This document shows positions 1 to 6,095 of a DNA stretch of 9,023 nt, in pieces. The position numbers and the translations under genes were made by a program. The stretch comes from Cryomorphaceae bacterium (GTDB lineage: Bacteria; Bacteroidota; Bacteroidia; Flavobacteriales; Schleiferiaceae), in NCBI GenBank assembly GCA_013205365.1, contig JABMNC010000045.1, positions 1 to 9,023 of the forward strand. The letters run 5' to 3'. The notes under the pieces were generated by a model that saw only the letters and a program-made list of their open reading frames with translations, did not search any database and was not told where the DNA came from. The first letter of the stretch is position 1; every line of letters starts with the position of its first letter.

Positions 1-759
1 CTCGCGCAGGGCTAGGCGCAGGTCGTCACCCAACTCCTTTTTTTGCTCTAAAATTTTTGCCCGGTCTGACACCGTAAGGCCCCGAAGCTTTTGAGCCCTG
101 TCGGCAAACACTGTATCGTACTTGGCCTCAAACTGCTTGAGGGTAAGGGCTTTTTCTCCGGTCTCAACGAGGGTGGCACCGCGCCTCCAGTATATATTCT
201 CGAGGAGTTTTGAGAGGTCATTCTCTTGGGCGTACTCGCTGCGCAGGTCGGCGTGAACCAAGTCATTGAGCCGGGCAAGCGCTAGCTCAATCATGCGGTA
301 CTGGCTTGATTGAAAACCACTTGCCGGAATGAGCGCCATGCGAAAACGCAAAAACTGCTCGCGATTAAGGCCGTCGGTCATTACGGCAAAAGAGTTTTCG
401 AGTGCCTCAAAGTACCGAGTGCAACGCCGCACGTGCTCGGTCAAGGCGGCGCTATGGGCAGGGGTCCATTCCGCCGTATCGGGCATCGGAGCCGCCACCG
501 CTGCATTCAACTCGTGCAGTACCAGCTTAAAGTAAAGCTCGGTAATCTGGTGGTACATAATAAAAATAGGCTCGTCGTGGTGCTGCGTGCGCGGCTGCTG
601 CAAACTCAGGAGCGTATCCAACCGGATGTAGTCCCAGTAGGTGAGGTAGTCGGCTTCTAAGAGGCCGTCTAAAAAGTCCAGCAGCTCTTGGCCCGAGGTA
701 GCATACTTAGCTCTAAGGGTTTCAAGGCGGCTCTGGATGGCGGGATCAAGGGGGGTCAT
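1..759 (-). CDS. kynA: Tryptophan 2,3-dioxygenase, partial (C-terminus beyond window)
   Basis: The visible 253 codons encode the heme enzyme that opens the indole ring of L-tryptophan with O2 to give N-formylkynurenine, the first step of the kynurenine pathway; it is cytoplasmic. Diagnostic family motifs are present: the HDEPIFIMYHQITELYFKL block at residues 61-79, whose His61 aligns with the active-site histidine (His55 of the Xanthomonas enzyme), and FRMALIPASGFQSSQYR at 139-155, where Arg140 corresponds to the arginine that binds the substrate carboxylate. The N-terminal DYLTYWDYIRLDTLL (37-51) also fits, and the sequence resembles the Bacteroidota branch of the family. The heme-ligand histidine lies near the C-terminus and is outside the window, so roughly the last fifth to sixth is missing. 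The ATG at 759 follows the kinase stop by 9 bp, with no Shine-Dalgarno. It is probably the third gene of the regulator-kinase operon. Family assignment is firm; completeness cannot be judged. Confidence 0.93.
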   Translation of the reverse strand, partial: MTPLDPAIQSRLETLRAKYATSGQELLDFLDGLLEADYLTYWDYIRLDTLLSLQQPRTQHHDEPIFIMYHQITELYFKLVLHELNAAVAAPMPDTAEWTPAHSAALTEHVRRCTRYFEALENSFAVMTDGLNREQFLRFRMALIPASGFQSSQYRMIELALARLNDLVHADLRSEYAQENDLSKLLENIYWRRGATLVETGEKALTLKQFEAKYDTVFADRAQKLRGLTVSDRAKILEQKKELGDDLRLALRE

Positions 760-768
760 GGTGCAAAA

Positions 769-1863
769 CTAAAGGATCTGGGCGCTCCGCGCGGTTGCCT
801 CGGCCTTCGCAATGGTGAACGAAAACTCCGAACCCTCGTTTAACGTAGAAATCACCTTGACCGAATGACCGTGCGCTTCGACAATGTGCTTCACAATGGC
901 CAAGCCAAGGCCGGTACCGCCAATTTTTTTGGTTTGGGTTCGGCTGCGGTCGGCCCTAAAAAACCGCTCAAAAACGCGCCCGATGTCCTCCTTGGGAATA
1001 CCAACTCCGTTGTCTTCGACCAAAACCGTAAACGTCCTGTCGCCCGAGTCTTCGATGGCAATACGCAAGAATCCGCCCGCCTCGTCGCGCGAGTACTTAA
1101 CCGCGTTGGAGATCAGGTTCAGCACCACCTGGTCCATGCGCTCCGGGTCGGCAAAAACAGCGCAGTCCGCTTCGGCGTCAAAGTCGCGAACCACGGTAAT
1201 GCCTCGCTGCGCAATCCGATCCGACATTTGCTCGAGGGCGTCTTCAATTTGTTCGGTGAGGCTGTATTCCTCTTTTTGGAGCAGCAATCGGTCGGACTCC
1301 AGTCGCGCCAGCACGTCCATGTCCTGCACCAGACGAATCATGCGTTCCACATTGCGCGAAGCTTTTCTAAGGTAGTCTTTGCGAATTTTATGGTCCTTAA
1401 CCCCGTCGATTAGCGTGAGCAAGTAGCCCTGGATGCTAAAAATAGGGGTGCGGAGCTCGTGGGAGAGGTTGGCAATAAATTCACGGCGAACGTCGTCGTA
1501 CATCCGCAGATTAGAGAGCTCCGCGGATTTTTTCATCACATAGGAGGTTACCTCCATCTCGGCCTTACCAATCTCCTCGGCGTCCGCCAGCAGCGAGGAT
1601 TGAAACTGATTCTGGTTAGAGATGGTCTTATAAATTTTGAGCAAGCGAGAATGCAGAAATCGTCGCATTAAGTACTCCGTTAAAAAGGCTGTGACACTGG
1701 CTATAAGAATGCTCAGCAGGGTAATTTCAAGGTAGGGATCCTCGACGACCGCAAGCGGCAATTGGGGCTTGTTGAGCTGTAGTGCAGCAAGCATGGCAAA
1801 CCAAACCACTGGCCCAAGCAGGGCGCCAATAAAAAAAGCTATCCGTTCCGGTCGATCGAGCAC
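769..1863 (-). CDS. Membrane sensor histidine kinase (PhoR-like)
   Basis: This 364-residue kinase is the sensor partner of the upstream response regulator. Two hydrophobic segments at about residues 8-29 and 46-64 are joined by a loop of only about 16 residues, so there is no real periplasmic sensor domain. A roughly 60-residue helical linker follows, with no HAMP or PAS domain that I can recognise. The HisKA H-box FIANLSHELRTPIFSIQGY (129-147) contains the phospho-accepting His135. The HATPase_c domain has the N-box around NLISNAVKYS (Asn253), the G1 box VEDNGVGIP (282-290), the F-box FERFFR (298-303) and the G2 box GGTGLGLAI (315-323), all intact. The start is GTG at 1863: the same frame is closed 9 bp upstream by the TAA of the regulator gene, and a later start at Met24 would cut the first membrane segment. 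The signal sensed is unknown; PhoR-like describes architecture only. Confidence 0.93.
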   Translation of the reverse strand: MLDRPERIAFFIGALLGPVVWFAMLAALQLNKPQLPLAVVEDPYLEITLLSILIASVTAFLTEYLMRRFLHSRLLKIYKTISNQNQFQSSLLADAEEIGKAEMEVTSYVMKKSAELSNLRMYDDVRREFIANLSHELRTPIFSIQGYLLTLIDGVKDHKIRKDYLRKASRNVERMIRLVQDMDVLARLESDRLLLQKEEYSLTEQIEDALEQMSDRIAQRGITVVRDFDAEADCAVFADPERMDQVVLNLISNAVKYSRDEAGGFLRIAIEDSGDRTFTVLVEDNGVGIPKEDIGRVFERFFRADRSRTQTKKIGGTGLGLAIVKHIVEAHGHSVKVISTLNEGSEFSFTIAKAEATARSAQIL

Positions 1864-1872
1864 GACCCGAAG

Positions 1873-2553
1873 TTACTCTTCAAATTTGTAGCCAACACCC
1901 TTGATGGTCTTGATGCAGTCTTGACCGATTTTTTCGCGGATTTTGCGGATGTGCACGTCTATGGTGCGGCCGCCTACAATGACTTCCGTTCCCCAAACCC
2001 GATCCATGATGGAGTCGCGGGACCAAACCTTACCAGGCTTGCTGGCCAGAAGGTGAAGCAGCTCAAACTCCTTGCGGGGCATTTCTACAATGCCTCCGTC
2101 AAGAAAAACCTGGTACTTCTCCGGGTTAATCTGAAGGTTGCCAATTTCAATACTGCCGACGGAGTCAAAATCTTTGACGTTGCGGCGCAGCAAGGCTTTG
2201 ACGCGACTTGCAAGGACCTTTGGACGTATCGGCTTGGTAATATAGTCGTCTGCGCCGGCATCGAAGCCTGCAACTTGACTGTAGTCCTCGCCTCGAGCAC
2301 TCAAAAAAGCGATTAAGGTTCCCGCAATGTCTAGGTTGTTTCTAATTGCTTCGCAGGCCTCAATTCCGTCCATTCCTGGCATCATGACGTCGAGCAAAAC
2401 CAAGTCGGGACGGTGTTTTTTAACCGCTTCAACGCCTTCGGCTCCGTCTTTAGCCGTGACCACGTGGTAGCCCTCTTTGGTGAGGTTATAGGTGATGAAT
2501 TCCCGAATATCTGGATCGTCGTCTACCAGGAGAATTGTAGTTTTTTTTGCCAT
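1873..2553 (-). CDS. OmpR/PhoB-family response regulator
   Basis: This 226-residue two-domain transcription factor should be phosphorylated by the adjacent kinase. The receiver domain (about 5-122) has the acidic cluster DDD at 11-13, the phospho-accepting Asp55 in LVLLDVMMPGMDG, the switch Ser85 in FLSARGED, and Lys107 in ITKPI. The C-terminal winged-helix DNA-binding domain (about 133-225) ends with the typical GGRTIDVHIRKIREKIG and IKGVGYKF stretches (194-210, 217-224). Length and domain order are normal for the OmpR/PhoB family. It is the first gene of the minus-strand operon, 9 bp ahead of the kinase, and a TAnnTTTG promoter element lies 16 bp upstream of its ATG. It is divergent from the secreted-protein operon, so it could control that operon or itself. 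I give no gene symbol, because target genes cannot be deduced from sequence; PhoB-like here does not imply phosphate control. Confidence 0.94.
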   Translation of the reverse strand: MAKKTTILLVDDDPDIREFITYNLTKEGYHVVTAKDGAEGVEAVKKHRPDLVLLDVMMPGMDGIEACEAIRNNLDIAGTLIAFLSARGEDYSQVAGFDAGADDYITKPIRPKVLASRVKALLRRNVKDFDSVGSIEIGNLQINPEKYQVFLDGGIVEMPRKEFELLHLLASKPGKVWSRDSIMDRVWGTEVIVGGRTIDVHIRKIREKIGQDCIKTIKGVGYKFEE

Positions 2554-2569
2554 AACCTATTGCCTGTCA

Positions 2570-2577
2570 CAAATGTA
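2570..2577 (-). promoter_or_regulatory. Candidate -7 promoter element for the regulator-kinase-dioxygenase operon
   Basis: Read on the minus strand, this is TACATTTG, a full match to the Bacteroidota sigma-factor -7 consensus TAnnTTTG. It would start transcription around 2562-2565, leaving a leader of about 10 nt before the regulator ATG at 2553. A TTG at 2604-2602 (minus strand) could be the -33 element, but its spacing of 24 bp is slightly longer than the usual 17-23. No other full match lies upstream of this gene. Confidence 0.55.
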
Positions 2578-2585
2578 AAACCTTT

Positions 2586-2597
2586 ATACCGCGGTAT
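2586..2597. promoter_or_regulatory. Perfect 12-bp palindrome, candidate operator
   Basis: ATACCGCGGTAT is identical to its reverse complement and lies in the divergent intergenic region, just upstream of the -7 element of the regulator operon and between it and the only candidate -33 TTG. A dimeric DNA-binding protein bound here could block the minus-strand promoter; an effect on the plus-strand operon, about 80 bp away, is also possible. OmpR-family regulators more often bind direct repeats, so the linked regulator is not an obvious ligand. No protein is assigned. Confidence 0.35.
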
Positions 2598-2666
2598 GCA
2601 TCAAGACGGCCATAATTGAGTCTAATTTAACCTTTAGGCAACACTGAAATAAAGACTCGAAGAGGC

Positions 2667-2674
2667 TAACTTTG
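2667..2674 (+). promoter_or_regulatory. Candidate -7 promoter element for the secreted-protein operon
   Basis: TAACTTTG is a full match to the Bacteroidota -7 consensus TAnnTTTG. It ends only 5 bp before the ATG at 2680, so transcription from it would begin at or next to the start codon, giving a leaderless or nearly leaderless mRNA. No good TTTG -33 element is visible at the expected distance (about 2640-2646; ACTG at 2643-2646 is the nearest), so the match could be chance or the promoter could need an activator. Confidence 0.4.
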
Positions 2675-2679
2675 AGGAA

Positions 2680-3963
2680 ATGTATAGGCTTGCCGCACTC
2701 TGTGTACTTTGTTTAAATGGTATTCCGCTCGCGGCACAGGCTGGTGAAAACCTGCGAGTTATGGCCTACAACCTGACTTACTTCAGGACCTTTACCTCTT
2801 TTTGTACCACAACCAACAATCCGCCAGGAGCCAAAGAGGGCTGGCTGCGCACGGTAGTTGACTACGTGCAGCCCGACCTGCTGGTCTGCAATGAGGTGGA
2901 CGGATCCAGCGCCACGGCTCACGGTCGAATTCTCAGCCAATGCCTGAACGCCAACGGGATTACTCGCTGGTCCGCGACCGACCTTTACACCAACGGCAGC
3001 TCGCTCATTAATGCGATCTACTTCGACCACAATAAGCTTGGGCTTAAGGCTCAGGGAATTATTAGCAAAGACTTGCAAAACAGCAATTTAGTTCGAGGCA
3101 TTGACGTTCTGAGGTTTTACTACAAAGACTCGCTCCTAGCCTGGAACCCCGATACGGTTTTTTTCACCGTTTTTGCAGCCCACCTCAAGGCCGGCAATAC
3201 CGCGACCGATGCCGCAGACCGTCAAAAATCCTGCGAGGCCATCATGAACTACCTGGCCACCAAGCCCAGGGACCCCCACTACCTGCTCTGCGGCGACCTC
3301 AACATGAGCAAAAGCCAAGAGGGCGGATTTCAGCAGCTTTTGAACTTCAGCAACTCCACGATACGGTTCTACGACCCGGAGAACCAACTCGGGAACTGGT
3401 CCAGCAACGGCACCTTTGCCGCAATGCACACCCAATCGACCCGGGATGCTTTGACCAATGACGGATGCTTCTCTGGGGGAGGCCTCGACGACCGATACGA
3501 CCATATCTTGATTAATCAAACTGCCCTAAGCTCCGCTGCCCGAATGCGCTACCTGCCGGGCAGTCTTAAGCCTGTCGGCAACGACGGCCTCCACTTTAAC
3601 GTTGCGATAAACATAGGGACCAATAATTCCGCACCCGCCAACGTGCTCACCGCGCTCTATGAAGTGTCGGACCACCTGCCAGTGGTCGCAGACTTTGAAG
3701 TAAGCCGGCTGGGCATTGGGGTAAAAGAACTGCGCGGGAACGCAATGCTGCAGCGCGGTATGGATGGCAGGGCCTTTTTGACGCGGATTGCGGTTCTTGA
3801 AGATTGGCACGTAGAAACCCTAGATGCCGCTGGGCGCATAATCGAGTCCCGAATTTGGCCCGCGGGCGAGGCCCGCTGGACGAGTTCTGCCCCCCTTAGA
3901 GGCTGGCTAATTTATCGCGTCAAAACTCCCTCAGGAGTGGCTAAATTTGCCGCCCCCCAATGA
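2680..3963 (+). CDS. Secreted endonuclease/exonuclease/phosphatase-family protein
   Basis: A 427-residue exported hydrolase of the DNase I-like EEP fold, which cleaves phosphodiester or phosphomonoester bonds using divalent metal ions. A signal peptide spans about residues 1-21 (cleavage near LAAQA/GEN). The catalytic fold runs from about 25 to 340 with the expected residues: Asn31 in MAYNL, metal-binding Glu72 in CNEVDG, His168 in AAHLKAG, Asp206 and Asn208 in CGDLNMS, Asp274 in DRYDHIL, and the catalytic pair Asp331-His332 in SDHLPVV. The remaining roughly 80 residues resemble a weakened T9SS sorting domain (LDAAGRI at 381-387, a terminal beta-rich stretch) but lack the leading PNP motif. 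The ATG at 2680 is chosen because it gives a good signal peptide; the next Met (28) would remove it. It is the first gene of a four-gene operon and its TGA overlaps the next ATG. The substrate (DNA, RNA, lipid or nucleotide) cannot be told from sequence. Confidence 0.9.
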   Translation: MYRLAALCVLCLNGIPLAAQAGENLRVMAYNLTYFRTFTSFCTTTNNPPGAKEGWLRTVVDYVQPDLLVCNEVDGSSATAHGRILSQCLNANGITRWSATDLYTNGSSLINAIYFDHNKLGLKAQGIISKDLQNSNLVRGIDVLRFYYKDSLLAWNPDTVFFTVFAAHLKAGNTATDAADRQKSCEAIMNYLATKPRDPHYLLCGDLNMSKSQEGGFQQLLNFSNSTIRFYDPENQLGNWSSNGTFAAMHTQSTRDALTNDGCFSGGGLDDRYDHILINQTALSSAARMRYLPGSLKPVGNDGLHFNVAINIGTNNSAPANVLTALYEVSDHLPVVADFEVSRLGIGVKELRGNAMLQRGMDGRAFLTRIAVLEDWHVETLDAAGRIIESRIWPAGEARWTSSAPLRGWLIYRVKTPSGVAKFAAPQ

Positions 3964-6086
3964 TGCATTCACGCTGCCTTAGTCTTGTCTTAGTGGTCCT
4001 TGTTCAGGGCGCCTGGGCGCAAACGTTCCAAGAACGAAGCACTTCAGCAAGCCAGGTGCGCATGAGCGTGACCAACGTCGGAACCTTCGGCAACGCCTTT
4101 CGCGGCTACCGCGACGGAACAGGAACCCCATCCTGCGAGTACCCCGCCGGCTCGGGCACCGAGCATCTTTTTGAATCGGGAATTTGGGTTGGTGGTATTG
4201 ATGCGGGCGGTGGAATTCGGGTGAGTACCTCGGCCTACGATGCTTCTCAGGGCTACGCCCCGGGCCGTGGCGGATTTGAATTTACTCCGGCATCGAGCCT
4301 TAGCGAAACGTCTTCGCTCAAGGATCACCCCAACTACCGAGCCTCAGCCGTGTCGCACCAGGACTTCACCGCAACCTGCGTCGACACCAACATTCTGATT
4401 CCGGGAACCACAATCCCCATTAGCAACCACCTCACTCCCATGGGAATCTCCATGACGATGGCTACCTACAACTGGAACTACCGCTTTAGCGATTTTTTTG
4501 TGGTGGTCGACGCCACCCTCAAAAACGTAGGTCAAGAAACCTACGACGACGTATACGCGGCGATTTGGGCCAATAAAGTAGTTCGCAACATCAACCGCAC
4601 GCCGGCCGGGGCAGGGGGAGCAGTTTTCTACCAGCAGGGCGGCAACGGCTACGACGACAGCCTGCACCTGGCATACCGCTTTGATGCGTCGGGAGATCCG
4701 GGTTGGACCGACTCCTATATTGGCCAAAAATTTCTGGGAGCCGAAGACAAAAATGGCTTTCACCACCCGCAGATTGACGGGCTCGAGGACCATTTTCAGG
4801 CTTGGGTCTTCAACAACTCCGGGCAGGCTTTGTACTTCTTTCCGACCACCGACGACCAGCGATACATTAAAATGACCCAGGGCCTCAACCAGGATCCCTG
4901 CTGGGCTAATCCGGGAGGCGTGCCTTGCGCCTCTGGCACTGGCGCTGACATTCAGGCCCAGCTCAATGCAGCCGGCAACCGAAGCGACCTGCTCAGCGTC
5001 GGGCCTTTTCAGGATTTTGCCCCCGGAGACGAAATCAAGGTGGCCTTTGCCTTTATTCTGGCCAAAAAAGTCGACGACGGTCAAGCAAACTCCGCAAACT
5101 CCGACGTTCAGCGCAGCAGACTGCTGGCCAACGCGCAGTGGGCACAAACCTGCTACAATGGTGAAGACCAAAATTTTAACGGAATTCTCGACGAGGGCGA
5201 AGACCGCGACGGCAACCAAAAAATCACGCGCTACATCCTGCCGAGTCCGCCCGACCCGCCCCAGGTGCGTGCCCTGCCGGGTGACGGTTACGTAGACCTT
5301 TTTTGGACCGACCGCAGCGAGCGCAGCATAGACCCCATCAGCCAAAAGCAGGACTTTGCCGGGTACCGCGTTTATGCCAGCCAAATTGGCTTTGACGTAG
5401 ACCCCAACCAGCGAAACGAGGAAGCCTTCCGCCTATACGGCGAGTGGGATCAGGTGGGCGACGGTGTGTTCAACGAAACGGGCCTAGACGCCATACGGCT
5501 CACGGAGCCCATTCGTTTTGTAGGCGACAGCCTGAACTACCGCTACGGTTTGCGCATCGACAACCTCGCCAACGGATGGCAGCGTGCCCTTGCCGTTACG
5601 GCCTTTGACCAGGGCGACCCCATCAGCCAATTGGAATCGCTGGAGTCGAGCTTCACGCAGAGTTCCGTTCGCGCCTTCCCCGGGACTCCCGCACAGGCCA
5701 GCATGGCCGAGAATTCGCCCTATGCCTACCCCAACCCCTACTATGCCGGTGCCTCTTGGGAGGGCCAAAGTGCGTTCCAAGACGAGAGCCGCCGCTTGAT
5801 GTTTGCCAATTTGCCAGCGCGCGCAGAAATTCGCATTCACTCCCCAGCGGGAGACCTGCTCGACGTTTTGCAGCACGAGTCTACGGGCAGCGACCAGCTA
5901 AGCCAACGATGGTTCCGCACCTTTGCCAGCATTGACGAGCACGTTGTGGTGCTGTCGGGGGGTGAGTACGCCTGGGACATTCTCTCTAAAGACCGCCAAA
6001 TGATTTCGCACGGATTGTACCGCTACACCGTTTTGAATCTCGAGACCGGCGAAACGTTTTCTTCCCATTTTACCCTTATCAAATAA
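3960..6086 (+). CDS. Large secreted protein with EF-hand-like loop, Fn3-like domain and NPYY-type C-terminal domain
   Basis: This 708-residue exported protein has no enzyme motif that I recognise. A signal peptide covers about residues 1-20 (GAWA/QTF). The N-terminal region (about 30-370) contains NVGTFGNAFRGY and GIWVGGID, resembling large uncharacterised secreted proteins of the Bacteroidota and related phyla, and is rich in aromatic and Asp/Asn residues. An EF-hand-like calcium loop lies at 403-414 (Asp403, Asn405, Asn407, Gly408, Asp411, Glu414 in DQNFNGILDEGE). A fibronectin-III-like domain follows at about 428-560. The C-terminal domain (586-708) begins with YAYPNPYYAG, includes FANLPARAEIRIHSPAGDLL and ends in HFTLIK, a pattern of secreted proteins with a FlgD-like or T9SS-type terminal domain. 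The start codon ATG at 3960 overlaps the stop of the previous gene by 4 bp (ATGA), suggesting translational coupling; a second ATG at 3963 is equally possible. A surface structural or calcium-dependent binding role is inferred. Confidence 0.85.
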   Translation: MMHSRCLSLVLVVLVQGAWAQTFQERSTSASQVRMSVTNVGTFGNAFRGYRDGTGTPSCEYPAGSGTEHLFESGIWVGGIDAGGGIRVSTSAYDASQGYAPGRGGFEFTPASSLSETSSLKDHPNYRASAVSHQDFTATCVDTNILIPGTTIPISNHLTPMGISMTMATYNWNYRFSDFFVVVDATLKNVGQETYDDVYAAIWANKVVRNINRTPAGAGGAVFYQQGGNGYDDSLHLAYRFDASGDPGWTDSYIGQKFLGAEDKNGFHHPQIDGLEDHFQAWVFNNSGQALYFFPTTDDQRYIKMTQGLNQDPCWANPGGVPCASGTGADIQAQLNAAGNRSDLLSVGPFQDFAPGDEIKVAFAFILAKKVDDGQANSANSDVQRSRLLANAQWAQTCYNGEDQNFNGILDEGEDRDGNQKITRYILPSPPDPPQVRALPGDGYVDLFWTDRSERSIDPISQKQDFAGYRVYASQIGFDVDPNQRNEEAFRLYGEWDQVGDGVFNETGLDAIRLTEPIRFVGDSLNYRYGLRIDNLANGWQRALAVTAFDQGDPISQLESLESSFTQSSVRAFPGTPAQASMAENSPYAYPNPYYAGASWEGQSAFQDESRRLMFANLPARAEIRIHSPAGDLLDVLQHESTGSDQLSQRWFRTFASIDEHVVVLSGGEYAWDILSKDRQMISHGLYRYTVLNLETGETFSSHFTLIK

Positions 6087-6095
6087 TCCCCTGCT

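Noticed and set aside
310..660. Open frame of 116 codons on the plus strand across the dioxygenase
   Set aside because: The minus strand encodes unmistakable tryptophan 2,3-dioxygenase motifs over the same stretch.
865..1413. Open frame of 182 codons on the plus strand across the histidine kinase
   Set aside because: The opposite strand carries all kinase boxes intact; this frame is a shadow without motifs.
2541..2548. Run of eight A (coding strand) directly after the regulator start codon, as a possible slippage or phase-variation tract
   Set aside because: The run encodes Ala-Lys-Lys at a common position for lysine codons, and eight bases is short for a phase-variable tract; nothing else supports switching.
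2564..2570. CTGTCAC, matching one half of an enterobacterial Pho box, next to the PhoB-like regulator gene
   Set aside because: Only one half-site is present; the neighbouring 11-bp-spaced positions do not match. A 7-bp match can occur by chance and Pho boxes of this form are not established for Bacteroidota.
4344..5384. Long open frame of 346 codons on the minus strand, opposite the large secreted protein
   Set aside because: It lies wholly antisense to a gene with a signal peptide, an EF-hand-like loop and a terminal domain. Its translation has no recognisable motif, and long antisense frames are expected in GC-rich coding DNA.
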